64,000 nucleotides of DNA, taken from assembly GCA_038087035.1 (NCBI GenBank), contig CP051187.1:6797883-6861882 (forward strand), read 5' to 3'. The position numbers were made by a program, and so were the translations under genes. The notes below the pieces were generated by a model. That model was not told the DNA's origin and did not search any database. It was given only the letters and a program-made list of their open reading frames with translations. Positions 26,802 through 36,226 of the stretch are shown here, in pieces; within the stretch, counting starts at the first letter, position 1; each line of letters starts with the position of its first letter. The stretch comes from Gloeotrichia echinulata CP02 (GTDB lineage: Bacteria; Cyanobacteriota; Cyanobacteriia; Cyanobacteriales; Nostocaceae).

Positions 26802-28535
26802 ATGATAGAAAGACAAAATGATAAACTCGATGACGATAAAATAGAAAGTAGTGAGATTATCACTGAACTATCCGCCAGTGATAAAGAACTATTGGAGTTG
26901 ATCCAAAAACTACTCGAACCATGCGATGCCTGCGGCGGGCGTAGCCATCGCCAAACTTACGGACAAAGGCAAAGGGAGATAGCGTCCAAACTGGGTAAGT
27001 CAGTGCGAACAGTACGGAGACTGGTGAAAAAATGGGAAGAACAAGGATTAGCTGCACTTCAAACCACTGAACGGGCTGACAAAGGCAAACACCGGATTGA
27101 TGCTGAGTGGCAAAAGTTCATTATCAATACCTATAAGGAAGGAAATAAGGGTAGTAAACGAATTACTCCTCAACAGGTTGCGATCAGAGTACAAGCAAAA
27201 GCAGCAGAATCGGGTGATGAGAATTATCCCAGTTATAGAACGGTTTATCGAGTTCTACAACCGATTATTGATGAACAAGAGCAAAAAGCCAGTGTTAGAA
27301 GTCGTGGTTGGCGCGGTTCTCGACTATCACTGAAAACCCGTGACGGACTAGATTTGTCAGTAGAACACAGCAATCATATCTGGCAGTGTGATCACACTCG
27401 TGCTGATATTTTACTGGTGGATCAACATGGTGAACTTTTAGCTCGTCCTTGGCTGACAACGGTGATAGATACTTACTCCCGTTGCATCATCGGAATTAAT
27501 TTAGGTTTTGATGCACCAAGTTCTCAGGTTGTAGCTTTGGCATTACGTCATGCCATATTACCCAAAAAATATGGATCAGAATACGGACTACACGAGGAAT
27601 GGGGAACTTACGGGAAGCCGGAACACTTTTTCACTGATGGGGGTAAAGATTTTCGCTCTAACCATTTGCAACAGATTGGTGTGCAGTTAGGATTTGCTTG
27701 CCATTTACGAGATCGCCCCAGTGAAGGCGGTATTGTAGAACGTCCCTTTGGTACATTAAATACTGATTTATTTTCTGCTTTACCAGGATACACAGGCTCA
27801 AATGTGCAGGAACGTCCAGAGCAAGCTGAGAAAGAAGCCTGTCTAACTTTACGAGAATTAGAACGTCTTTTAGTACGCTATATCGTAGACAAATATAACC
27901 AAAGTATTGATGCTCGTTTGGGTGATCAAACTCGTTATCAAAGGTGGGAAGCTGGGTTAATTGTTGCCCCCAGTTTAATCTCAGAAGAAGATTTGCGTAT
28001 TTGTTTGATGAAGCAAACTCGACGCTCAATTTACAGGGGTGGATATCTGCAATTTGAAAATCTCACCTATCGGGGTGAAAATCTGTCTGGTTACGCGGGG
28101 GAAAGCGTGGTGTTGCGATTTGATCCCAAAGACATTACAACTATCTTGGTTTATCGCCAAACAGGTTCTCAAGAAGAATTTTTAGCTCGTGCTTATGCTC
28201 AAGATTTGGAGACTGAGGAATTGTCTCTGGATGAGGCTAAAGCCATGAGTCGCAGGATTCGACAAGCAGGTAAAGAGATTAGCAATCGTTCGATTTTGGC
28301 TGAGGTAAGAGACAGAGAAACTTTTGTTAAGCAAAAGAAAACGAAAAAAGAACGCCAAAAAGAAGAACAAGCTGTAGTTCAAAAAGCCAGCAGTGAGCGA
28401 AGTCGAACTGCTAAAAAAACTGTGATTGTTGAACCAGTAGAAGAAATAGAAGTGGCATCTGTGGAAAGTGCTTCAGAACCAGATATGCCAGAGGTTTTTG
28501 ATTATGAACAAATGCGCGAGGATTACGGGTGGTAA
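26802..28535 (+). CDS. tnsB: TnsB, DDE transposase of the CAST
   Basis: The 577-residue rve/Mu-type integrase has N-terminal DNA-binding helices (SKLGKSVRTVRRLVKKWEEQ) and a catalytic core with D197 (WQCDHTRAD), D278 (HFFTDGGKDF) and E312 (GGIVERPFGT). A beta-barrel and a basic C-terminal tail that would contact TnsC follow. TnsB binds the end repeats, cuts and joins. Eight residues (about 44-51, within EPCDACGGRSHRQTYG) look inserted relative to the usual EPCDRQTYG. They are encoded by a G+C-rich palindromic repeat (26923-26952). The catalytic residues are intact. Confidence 0.95.
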   Translation: MIERQNDKLDDDKIESSEIITELSASDKELLELIQKLLEPCDACGGRSHRQTYGQRQREIASKLGKSVRTVRRLVKKWEEQGLAALQTTERADKGKHRIDAEWQKFIINTYKEGNKGSKRITPQQVAIRVQAKAAESGDENYPSYRTVYRVLQPIIDEQEQKASVRSRGWRGSRLSLKTRDGLDLSVEHSNHIWQCDHTRADILLVDQHGELLARPWLTTVIDTYSRCIIGINLGFDAPSSQVVALALRHAILPKKYGSEYGLHEEWGTYGKPEHFFTDGGKDFRSNHLQQIGVQLGFACHLRDRPSEGGIVERPFGTLNTDLFSALPGYTGSNVQERPEQAEKEACLTLRELERLLVRYIVDKYNQSIDARLGDQTRYQRWEAGLIVAPSLISEEDLRICLMKQTRRSIYRGGYLQFENLTYRGENLSGYAGESVVLRFDPKDITTILVYRQTGSQEEFLARAYAQDLETEELSLDEAKAMSRRIRQAGKEISNRSILAEVRDRETFVKQKKTKKERQKEEQAVVQKASSERSRTAKKTVIVEPVEEIEVASVESASEPDMPEVFDYEQMREDYGW

Positions 28536-28538
28536 ATC

Positions 28539-29375
28539 ATGACTTTACAACAAGCCCAAAGTGTTGCTCAAGAATTAGGTGATATTCCCCAAAATGATGA
28601 GAAATTACAAGCAGAAATTCAGCGATTGAATCGGAAGAGTTTTATTCCTTTGGAACAGGTGAAAATGCTCCATGATTGGTTAGATGGCAAGCGACAATCA
28701 CGGCAGTCGGGTAGGGTGCTAGGAGAGTCAAGAACGGGTAAAACTATGGGTTGTGATGCCTACAGACTCAGGCATAAACCTAAACAAGAGCCGGGAAAAC
28801 CGCCAACTGTGCCTGTTGCTTATATCCAAATACCGCAAGAATGTAGTGCTAAGGAGTTATTTGCCGCAATTATTGAGCATTTGAAGTATCAAATGACTAA
28901 GGGAACGGTTGCAGAGATTAGAGATAGAACGCTGCGGGTTCTCAAAGGGTGTGGGGTGGAAATGCTGATTATTGATGAAGCTGATCGTTTTAAACCCAAG
29001 ACTTTTGCGGAAGTGCGAGATATTTTTGATAAGTTGGAAATTGCGGTGATTTTAGTGGGTACTGACCGATTAGACGCTGTAATCAAGCGAGATGAGCAAG
29101 TTTATAACCGTTTTCGTGCCTGTCATCGCTTTGGTAAGTTTTCTGGAGAAGATTTTAAGCGCACTGTGGAGATTTGGGAAAAACAAGTTTTAAAACTGCC
29201 TGTTGCTTCTAATCTTTCCAGTAAGGCAATGTTGAAGACTTTGGGTGAGGCAACTGGGGGTTATATTGGGTTGCTGGATATGATTCTCAGGGAGTCGGCT
29301 ATTCGGGCTTTGAAGAAGGGATTAGCAAAGATTGATTTGGAAACTCTAAAGGAAGTAACGGCGGAGTATAAGTAA
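28539..29375 (+). CDS. tnsC: TnsC, AAA+ regulator of the CAST
   Basis: The 278-residue AAA+ ATPase has Walker A GESRTGKT (62-69), Walker B LIIDEAD (143-149), sensor region ILVGTDRL and an arginine-rich YNRFRACHRF. It starts 3 bp after tnsB and its stop overlaps the tniQ start (TAATG). In V-K elements TnsC forms ATP-bound filaments on target DNA, bridges Cas12k/TniQ to TnsB and is trimmed by TnsB. The short length is normal for the V-K type. It appears intact. Confidence 0.95.
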   Translation: MTLQQAQSVAQELGDIPQNDEKLQAEIQRLNRKSFIPLEQVKMLHDWLDGKRQSRQSGRVLGESRTGKTMGCDAYRLRHKPKQEPGKPPTVPVAYIQIPQECSAKELFAAIIEHLKYQMTKGTVAEIRDRTLRVLKGCGVEMLIIDEADRFKPKTFAEVRDIFDKLEIAVILVGTDRLDAVIKRDEQVYNRFRACHRFGKFSGEDFKRTVEIWEKQVLKLPVASNLSSKAMLKTLGEATGGYIGLLDMILRESAIRALKKGLAKIDLETLKEVTAEYK

Positions 29376-29884
29376 TGGAAGTTGGGGAAATCAATCCTTG
29401 GTTATTTCAGGTAGAACCATATTCGGGAGAAAGTCTGAGTCATTTTTTGGGGCGCTTTCGACGGGCAAATGATTTAACAACTACTGGTTTAGGTAAGGCT
29501 GCTGGAGTTGGGGGTGCAATATCCAGATGGGAAAAGTTTCGGTTTAATCCTCCTCCTTCTCGGCAGCAGTTGGAAGCATTGGCTGTTGTAGTGGGGGTTG
29601 ATGTCGATAGGTTAGTACAGATGTTACCACCTGCTGAAGTAGGAATGAAAATGCAGCCTATTCGGTTATGTGCTGCTTGTTATACTGAGTCACCATGTCA
29701 TAAAATTGAATGGCAGTTTAAGGTGATTCAAGGGTGCGCGAGCCACAATTTAACCTTGTTGTCAGAATGTCCAAACTGTGGGGCAAGATTTAAGGTTCCA
29801 GCAGTGTGGGTGGATGGTTGGTGTCAGCGATGTTTTCTGACTTTTGCCGATATGGTCAAACATCAAAAGTCTATTGATTACTAA
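29375..29884 (+). CDS. tniQ: TniQ, target-site adaptor of the CAST
   Basis: The 169-residue small TniQ has the N-terminal FQVEPYSGESLSHFLGRFRR motif, a helical GLGKAAGVGGAISRWEKFRF segment, and zinc-binding cysteines in LCAACYTESPCH, CPNCGARF and WCQRCF. TniQ caps the TnsC filament and contacts the tracrRNA/Cas12k complex. Its start overlaps the tnsC stop by one base, so translation is coupled. The length matches V-K TniQ proteins, which are shorter than TnsD or I-F TniQ. Confidence 0.93.
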   Translation: MEVGEINPWLFQVEPYSGESLSHFLGRFRRANDLTTTGLGKAAGVGGAISRWEKFRFNPPPSRQQLEALAVVVGVDVDRLVQMLPPAEVGMKMQPIRLCAACYTESPCHKIEWQFKVIQGCASHNLTLLSECPNCGARFKVPAVWVDGWCQRCFLTFADMVKHQKSIDY

Positions 29885-30026
29885 GTTTGTGCAATATAGT
29901 ATTCAAATTTTAGCCACTAATAATCCCTCCTTGCTTTACTGGAAAAAGTTAACAAGGGGGGATATTTTATGTTTCAACAAATAAGAGAATTTACTACAAA
30001 TTAAATTGGCTACCAGAATGATCGAA

Positions 30027-30302
30027 TTATGGGGTAATTTGCTCTGGTTCCTCGACTGCCGGATTAAAAATGATTGTGAAAGTTGCACTTGGTATGAGTC
30101 TGTGCAGAGCTTTTGAATGAGCCTCTGCGTCACTGCGGCGACGAAAACGAGCAACTATCTGGTGTTGCATACTAGGAAAATGGCGGACAATACACCAAGG
30201 ATTTAACTTTTCAATGTAGGACACAAAACCCTCCTGACAATACCTATGATTTAGCTGGTGAATTGGAGTTGGTGGTTTAAAGATTTCCAAGACTAAAGCC
30301 AC
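30027..30302 (-). CDS. Small conserved hypothetical protein, CAST cargo
   Basis: The 91-residue protein has the segments FVSYIEKLNPWCIVRHFPSM and QIVARFRRRSDAEAHSKALH, which read like a small alpha/beta fold found in several cyanobacterial hypotheticals. No catalytic motif is clear. It is convergent with tniQ and lies just beyond the MITE at 30334-30529, so it may once have been the last gene of the CARF-ATPase operon. Confidence 0.55.
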   Translation of the reverse strand: MALVLEIFKPPTPIHQLNHRYCQEGFVSYIEKLNPWCIVRHFPSMQHQIVARFRRRSDAEAHSKALHRLIPSATFTIIFNPAVEEPEQITP

Positions 30303-30333
30303 CCTACTGTGAGAGTGGCTGGTGAAAAAATGT

Positions 30334-30529
30334 GGTTCTTGCGTACTTAACGTGCTAAATTTTTAATTACAGTCGATAACTTTGTTTTAAAATCAAGGCT
30401 TACAGGCGCTTATAGCCAAAATTTTAATCATCAGACCTAAAAGGCAGTAAATAATGGCTGTCATCTTATCCCAGCAAGGAGTTCAAGCTTATTTTTCAAC
30501 ATATTTAGCACGCTAAGTACGCAAGAACC
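30334..30529. mobile_element. 196-bp ISL3-derived MITE, copy 2
   Basis: Ends GGTTCTTGCGTACTTAACG and GCTAAGTACGCAAGAACC. Its first 141 bp appear identical to the truncated copy at 58505-58645, a subfamily distinct from copies 1, 3, 4 and 6. It lies at the 3' end of the CARF-ATPase gene and supplies its last 22 codons and stop. The flanking 8-mers (AAAAATGT and CTCTAAAC) do not match. Confidence 0.85.
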
Positions 30530-32761
30530 CTCTAAACCTTCTTCAAAAAATCCTCCTGGCCATGCCTTAACGAGTTCGCCTCTCTTGTTCAAAGGCATTT
30601 CGCGCACTACACTACCTTTACTATCTGTGTCTACAAACAACACAGAAACATCTTCTGGTCGCACAGGTAGACAACCTTCTGGGAGTTCGTTATTAAAGGT
30701 TTCTCTCATCCGTCGCATAATTCGCAGAAGTAAATGCTCACTGTGAGTTTCCAGTATAAAAGTATTTTTTTGTCCTCCAAGTGCAGACTGAATGAACACA
30801 TCCCCTAGTTCTGCTTGCAGTTTTGGATGTAAATGAATCTCCGGTTGTTCAATGGCAACTAACGCATCAGATAAACCATAGCAAGATACGAGAATGGGGA
30901 TTACTTGACTAATACCAATTCCTACGTCGCGGTGACTAACTGGTGTTTTAGTTCTTTTGTCAATTAGGACTAAATCTGAAATGCGATCGCCTCCTGAAGC
31001 TATCTCCTGTACCCAAGTTTCTGATAAGCTATCAGTATCAGTGAGCATGGAAACCAGTTGTTCAACTTCGGGTAGAACACTATCAGAATTCAGGTCAATA
31101 TCCGCAGCTTCAAAATCACCTCTGAGACGTTCAATCTCTTCTTGAATATCACTCCCAAATCCAGCAGCATGAACAATCAGCTTAGTGGTTAAATCGTGTA
31201 AACTTTTGGCAATGCGCGGGTAAAGTTCAGTTGCAAGTTGAGAATCTGGTAAAAGACTACGCACTACTAGCTCATAAGGGGATTTCATCCTGTTGCTATC
31301 TCCCAGCCAAGCATTCACCTTTTGACGAACTTCAGCATTATTTAGGAGGATGTCCCAAGCATAACCACCGCCAGCATACCAGTTAGCATCTTGCTGCCGA
31401 GAAAACGCAAAATGTCGAGGTGGGTAGGTGCGAAATGGCCCTAAATATCTGAGTTTTCCAATATCTCGTTCTACAGTCTCGGTAATTACTCCAATCAATT
31501 CGCTGAGTCTGTAAGGGAGAATCAGACGCACCGTGTCAGTTAAATCCTCTTGTTGTCCTGGCTTGGGATTAAGTTTGGTAATTGATATGTCCCCGTCATC
31601 TCCAACTTGAATTTTTGTTGGTAGTAAGCGAGAAACTCGTGCTGTAATTTCAGGAACAAGTTCATCGATCGCTTTCTCAATTTCCTCCCGATCCTCTGGA
31701 GTTACTTTCAGGGTAAATGTATTCGCCTCTAAAATTGCTTGAATCAAGTTGCTGAGAATTGGGTGTTGGTAATCGAGGCGATCTAACTGAAGTTTTCCTT
31801 GAGGGCGAGAACTCATGCTTAAAACTCGTCTGTCATCGGCTTCAATAAAGAAAGACCGTACTCTTACCCTTCCTTTTCCTAAACGAGTACCAATCCCAAC
31901 ACCTACAGTCAGCTTTTTGATTGGTTGTAACAGATCAATTAAACCTTGATCTGGTGTATTTAGTTGTTTAGGGTCAATATCTACTGACCACTCTACCTGA
32001 CTACGGCGATCGCGTTTATGAACATATTGCCCAAAACCTCCCAAATCAACAGAATCACCCCCGGCTTCTGTGCGGTGTATGTCCAATTCCCCATTTTTAA
32101 TTGCGTGATGTGCTAACAAAAGGCTGTGAATGATGCTGGATTTTCCTGAACTGTTAGCTCCAAAAATCAAGGTGAGGGGACGAAGCAGGATGTATTGTTG
32201 ATCAGCGAAAGCTTTGAAGTTACCGACTCGTAGAGCAGTTAAGGCGTTGGATGTTAATAATTTTCTTTTTGGTAATTTTGTGGTATAAGAATTAGCAACC
32301 AGTTCCAGACGGGCGTGAGTTACTGTCTTGAGAGACACAGGGCTATTGACTTGTAGGGAAACATCATTTTCTAGTGATGCTATAGCTAAACCTAAAGACA
32401 TCGTTTTAGTTCCACCCGTGTAGTCTGCGTAAAGGTTAATTTCTGGTTGTAACTGTTTTAACCTAATAATGCTTGCTACTGCCACTTCATAGCATTCAGT
32501 TAAGTCATCGGGGTTTTGAATAATCTTTAGATCGCGCTCTGGCTGAAAGCGATCGCCTAACTCCACTAGCTTAGGAATGTTTGGGTATCTTTTAACAACA
32601 TTTCCGTGAATAATTTCGCAAGGAAGCCCTTCGCCTATAACTTGGGATTTATACTTTTCGCTACATAAAAATACAACCTGATCCGGTTTTATATGCTGAA
32701 TTGCTTTAACAATAGGTGTGGGAGATTTTCCAACTGTTACTAAGAGAATTTTTTTAGACAT
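30461..32761 (-). CDS. CARF-domain sensor fused to an SMC/OLD-like ATPase
   Basis: The 766-residue protein has two parts. Residues 1-150 form a CARF Rossmann domain: the start ILLVTVGKSPTPI resembles the first CARF motif and YADYTGGTKTMSLGLA (111-126) the D-x-TGGTK motif that contacts cyclic oligoadenylate in Csm6/Csx1-type proteins. Residues from about 175 form an ATPase with Walker A FGANSSGKSS (200-209), Walker B LVAIEQPEIHLHP (634-646) and ILETHSEHLLL. No HEPN or other known nuclease domain follows. The last 22 residues come from a MITE; the native end was probably near GGFFEEGLE. It is cargo beside hsdR. Ligand and effector are unknown. Confidence 0.85.
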   Translation of the reverse strand: MSKKILLVTVGKSPTPIVKAIQHIKPDQVVFLCSEKYKSQVIGEGLPCEIIHGNVVKRYPNIPKLVELGDRFQPERDLKIIQNPDDLTECYEVAVASIIRLKQLQPEINLYADYTGGTKTMSLGLAIASLENDVSLQVNSPVSLKTVTHARLELVANSYTTKLPKRKLLTSNALTALRVGNFKAFADQQYILLRPLTLIFGANSSGKSSIIHSLLLAHHAIKNGELDIHRTEAGGDSVDLGGFGQYVHKRDRRSQVEWSVDIDPKQLNTPDQGLIDLLQPIKKLTVGVGIGTRLGKGRVRVRSFFIEADDRRVLSMSSRPQGKLQLDRLDYQHPILSNLIQAILEANTFTLKVTPEDREEIEKAIDELVPEITARVSRLLPTKIQVGDDGDISITKLNPKPGQQEDLTDTVRLILPYRLSELIGVITETVERDIGKLRYLGPFRTYPPRHFAFSRQQDANWYAGGGYAWDILLNNAEVRQKVNAWLGDSNRMKSPYELVVRSLLPDSQLATELYPRIAKSLHDLTTKLIVHAAGFGSDIQEEIERLRGDFEAADIDLNSDSVLPEVEQLVSMLTDTDSLSETWVQEIASGGDRISDLVLIDKRTKTPVSHRDVGIGISQVIPILVSCYGLSDALVAIEQPEIHLHPKLQAELGDVFIQSALGGQKNTFILETHSEHLLLRIMRRMRETFNNELPEGCLPVRPEDVSVLFVDTDSKGSVVREMPLNKRGELVKAWPGGFFEEGLEGSCVLSVLNMLKNKLELLAGIR

Positions 32762-32786
32762 ATAAATATTAATGAGCTAGTATTGT

Positions 32787-32859
32787 CACAATAGGGAAAG
32801 CTGCTGAGAGTCTTTGTTATCCGTCAAATTGAGGGCTTTTGCTTGTTCTTCCATTTCTG
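32787..32859 (-). pseudogene. 3' tail of an interrupted gene (hsdR or a lost neighbour)
   Basis: On the far side of the ISL3 element the minus strand is open for 23 codons (EMEEQAKALNLTDNKDSQQL...) to a TGA at 32787-32789. This is probably the original end of hsdR or of a lost hsdM/hsdS-type neighbour. It ends 26 bp before the CARF-ATPase start. Confidence 0.4.
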
Positions 32860-34156
32860 GGCTCTTGCGTACTTAGCGTGCTAAATTGATAGGATAATGC
32901 CAAGAAAGTAAAGCTCTAATCTCAAAATTACGAAAGTTTCTAAATCCAAATCCACTTCGCTTTATTAACTTCAGTTTATTATTTATTCCTTCTACTACTC
33001 CACTGGTAGTCCTTCGTTCAAAATATCCGACTATTTCTCCAAACCACCGTTTAATTGTCTGCACACTTCTTTGATAATATGGTTCAGCTTTTTTTAACCA
33101 ATTGATTAATTCTAGCGTTCCCGTTACCACATTTTTATTGTCTTCAAATAAATTGTGAAAATCTTCTTTTAATGAATGCATTCTAGCTATTAAAGGAGAA
33201 GCTTGTTTAATTCTATTTAATTTATCTTTTTGCTTTTCGGTGAGCTTATTCTCGGCTTTTAGAATTGTAAATTTATTTCCTTTTAAACTTTCAAATACTT
33301 TTTTTCTTTCCGGGGCATTTAACTCAGATGCTATTTTATTTTCTGCTATCCTAGCTCGATTTAATTCTTCATGTACTAATTTAGTAACATGGAACCTATC
33401 TACCGTTACAAGGGCGTTTGGACAAATCTTCTCAATTAAAGATTTATAATTGCCTGTCATATCAATACTTACTTCTTCTATTTGTGACAAAACTTTTTCT
33501 CCCCACATTCTCATGGTTTTTTTGATTTCAATTTGTTTTCTTTCTTTTACTAAACCTATCAATTTACCTGAATCTATATCTACTAGCACGACAATAAATT
33601 TTCCTTGTCCTTTGACCAAACTAATTTCATCTATTCCTAATCTTCTTAAATCTTTGACATCTATTGGCATCACATTTTTAGCTACATCTTCAAGCATTGA
33701 TATGACTTCTTCATTAGTTAGTCCATTATTTCTTGCCACATTACTTACATTACTATTAATCACTTGTTTGATAATATATTCCGCATATCGGTATGTATAC
33801 CTCTTTCTTGCTCCTAGAAAATCTAGCTTTTCATTAAATGTTTTTCGGCATTTTTTACACTTGAATCTTCGTCTATTGACATTCAGTATTACTTCAAAAT
33901 CCCCCATCGGTAAATCTTTCACTAAACATTTTTGATTTTGATGTAAATGTCTTGAGTTTTGACCACAGTGTGGGCACGATGCACTTTTCGCTTTTTTACC
34001 TACTGATAGAATTAGGACTTGACCCTCTTGTAGGCTTGATTCTACTAATACTTCAGGCAAATTTAGGAGTTGAGTCATTATTCGTTTCATAATTTATTTT
34101 ATTAAACATTATTAAAAAATATCTTAACATTTTAGCACGCTAAGTACCCAAGAACC
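32860..34156 (-). mobile_element. ISL3-family insertion sequence, parent of the MITEs
   Basis: The 1297-bp element begins GGCTCTTGCGTACTTAGCGT and ends in the inverted ACGCTAAGTACCCAAGAACC. One transposase gene fills it. The ends match all six 196-bp MITE copies in the window, so this IS or a close relative can mobilise them. Flanking 8-mers (CATTTCTG and ATAAATAT) differ, so no target duplication is visible. It truncates hsdR. Confidence 0.9.
32873..34090 (-). CDS. ISL3-family transposase
   Basis: The 405-residue protein has the ISL3 layout. An N-terminal zinc-finger/HTH part has CPHCGQ and FKCKKCRKTF. A DDE catalytic core follows with the first Asp in RRLGIDEISL, the second in VSIDMTGNYKS and the Glu in SGVVEGINNKLKLIKRSG. 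The length is typical and no frameshift is seen, so the element may be active. It could act in trans on the MITE copies. Confidence 0.93.
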   Translation of the reverse strand: MKRIMTQLLNLPEVLVESSLQEGQVLILSVGKKAKSASCPHCGQNSRHLHQNQKCLVKDLPMGDFEVILNVNRRRFKCKKCRKTFNEKLDFLGARKRYTYRYAEYIIKQVINSNVSNVARNNGLTNEEVISMLEDVAKNVMPIDVKDLRRLGIDEISLVKGQGKFIVVLVDIDSGKLIGLVKERKQIEIKKTMRMWGEKVLSQIEEVSIDMTGNYKSLIEKICPNALVTVDRFHVTKLVHEELNRARIAENKIASELNAPERKKVFESLKGNKFTILKAENKLTEKQKDKLNRIKQASPLIARMHSLKEDFHNLFEDNKNVVTGTLELINWLKKAEPYYQRSVQTIKRWFGEIVGYFERRTTSGVVEGINNKLKLIKRSGFGFRNFRNFEIRALLSWHYPINLAR

Positions 34157-35728
34157 ATAAATATCAGTATCACTATCATTAAAATATTGGTGATTTCCAA
34201 AGAAATCATAAATAACAAACTTGCGTTTATCAATATGTGGCGCAGTCCTTGTCCCCCGTCCACGAATCTGTTGATAAAGAATTGGACTTCGCACAGTACG
34301 ACACATCACTAAATGCAAAACTTCTCGACAGTCAAAGCCAGTATTGAGCATATCAACGCTGACTGCAATTTGTGGGTAATCCTCATATTTGAATTGGCGA
34401 ATTAAATCATCTGCATTAGCAACATCACTTGTAATTACTTCAGCGTAACGCCCCTTACATTCTGGATGTAATTCATTAAGATATTTGGTTAACCGTGCTG
34501 CATGATTTTTTGTCAAAGCAAATACTATTGATTTACCGGGACAAATTTTTTGTCCTGGTGCTAATTCTTGATAATTCTCCCAAGCCAATCTATCAAATTC
34601 CTGCATCATTAGGCGGTTACTTGCCTCATTAGTCCACTTGCGTTCAAAGGCTGCTGGGTCATAATAAACCTCATCAACCTCAGCACCTTCAGCAATAATT
34701 TCAGTTATCCCAGTAGCAAACCGATAGGGAACAAGATACTTTTGTTCAAATGCCGTTTGAATAGAGTAAGTAAAATCTGGCTGCTCATTTCGGCAGTTGT
34801 AGAAATCGAAAGTATTGCGTTCAATGTAAGCTGCTGGTGTGGCAGTTAAACCAATATGAAACGCATCAAAATGAGTAAGTGCAGTCTGCCAAACACCATA
34901 AATCGAACGGTGACATTCATCAGCCACAACAACATCAAAATAGCCGCTAGTAAACTCCCGATAACGGCTAATCATTGTTTGGAGTAAGCAAACTGTAATT
35001 TGCTGCTCTTGCCGGATTACACTTGGTTTGAGCCAGTAGCTACCATACTGATTTAAAACATCTTGAATTGCTTCTAATGCCTGTTTTGCTAATTGTTCTC
35101 TATCCACTAAAAACAGGATTTTTTCGGCATATCCCGATTGAATTAGGCGTTTTAATTGTAAGCAAATTAAATCAGTTTTACCTGTTCCTGTGGGCAGTTC
35201 TAGTAAAAATCGCCGTTTGCCCAATTCAAGGGCATGATCCATAGCTTGCATAGTTTCCCTTTGATAGGAACGAACTAAGCGAGTTTCTCCCTGTCGAGTG
35301 TAATACTCAGGAATTTCAATAGTAGCTAGGGGTTGACGGGTTGAGCGCATTTCAAGCAATCGCTCTAAATCCCGCCGGGAGAAAAAAGAATTGACAATCC
35401 GGGCATCATCATTTTGATAGTCCCAGAAATAAATCAGTTCGCCATTACTGAGGAAAATAAACGGTGCTTCCAGCTTCCGAGCATAGGGAAGTGCTTGATT
35501 TTTAGCAACATAAGGCTCAATCGCACGCTTCTTAGCTTCAATCACAGCCAAGGGACGACCCCTTTGGTCAAGCAGTAGATAATCGGCTCTACCTCTCCTA
35601 CCATCTGCCATTTGAGCCGAAACTTCAGTCATTACCTGAGATTTATCAGCTGGGTTCCATCCTGCTTGGCGGAGAAGGTCATCAATATTAATACGTGCGT
35701 CTGTCTCTTTGCTAAAGTCGCTCATCAA
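34124..35728 (-). pseudogene. hsdR: Type I-like restriction subunit HsdR, 3' end lost to the ISL3 element
   Basis: About 524 native codons remain. The N-terminal PD-(D/E)xK nuclease region shows ADYLLLDQRGRPLAVIEAKK. The helicase core shows ELPTGTGKTDL, VVADECHRSIYG, SVDMLNTGFDCREV and QIRGRGTRTAPH. After DTDIY the frame enters the IS (GSWVLSVLKC) and stops at 34124. The C-terminal region expected in HsdR is missing, and no hsdM or hsdS is in the window. Deletion during or after the insertion may have removed them. It follows the CvkR-like gene by 66 bp on the same strand. Activity is doubtful. Confidence 0.85.
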
Positions 35729-35794
35729 ATCACTCCTGTCTTACCAAAGGTAGCACGAAGCCCTCAGTGCCATTTGCGCTTTATCTCAGAAGTT

Positions 35795-36226
35795 TTAACT
35801 TTTTCCCAACTTCAGCGCCAACTTTTGATAAATCTCGTCCAACCACACCGGAATTACAGGCTTACCTTGATCTAGGGATGCGATCGCTCTTTCCCTATCA
35901 AATTCTACTAGAGAAACCGAATCATCCTGTGCTGATAATAGCAACATAAACCGCTTCCCCTTACCAGAAATAAACAACTCCGGTTCTTGTTCTTTGAGCC
36001 TTTTGAGAGTTTCACAGGCAATATCAAAACTTATCCCCGTAGACAGCCAATATACCAAAGCTGCCAGTTCCACCAAATTAGATCTGGAGTAATAAATACT
36101 GCGTCCCGTTCCCGTATCACTAATTACAGGTACAACAATCCCCTTCTCTCGCCAATACTGGATCTGGCGGAGAGTACAACCTGTAATTTGAGCCGCTTCC
36201 TTACTTGTGAAAAATGTTTCTTGCAT
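35795..36226 (-). CDS. cvkR: MerR-like repressor of the V-K CAST (CvkR type)
   Basis: The 143-residue protein (from ATG 36226) has a winged-helix HTH, FFTSKEAAQITGCTLRQIQY then WREKGIVVPV, RSIYYSRSNLVELAALVYWL and a C-terminal domain ending VIPVWLDEIYQKLALKLGKS. It diverges from cas12k with about 68 bp between the starts, the arrangement known for CvkR, which represses cas12k and tracrRNA in V-K systems. Its target promoter now drives only a 51-codon cas12k stub. A fragment of a paralogue lies at 26429-26535. Confidence 0.88.
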   Translation of the reverse strand: MQETFFTSKEAAQITGCTLRQIQYWREKGIVVPVISDTGTGRSIYYSRSNLVELAALVYWLSTGISFDIACETLKRLKEQEPELFISGKGKRFMLLLSAQDDSVSLVEFDRERAIASLDQGKPVIPVWLDEIYQKLALKLGKS

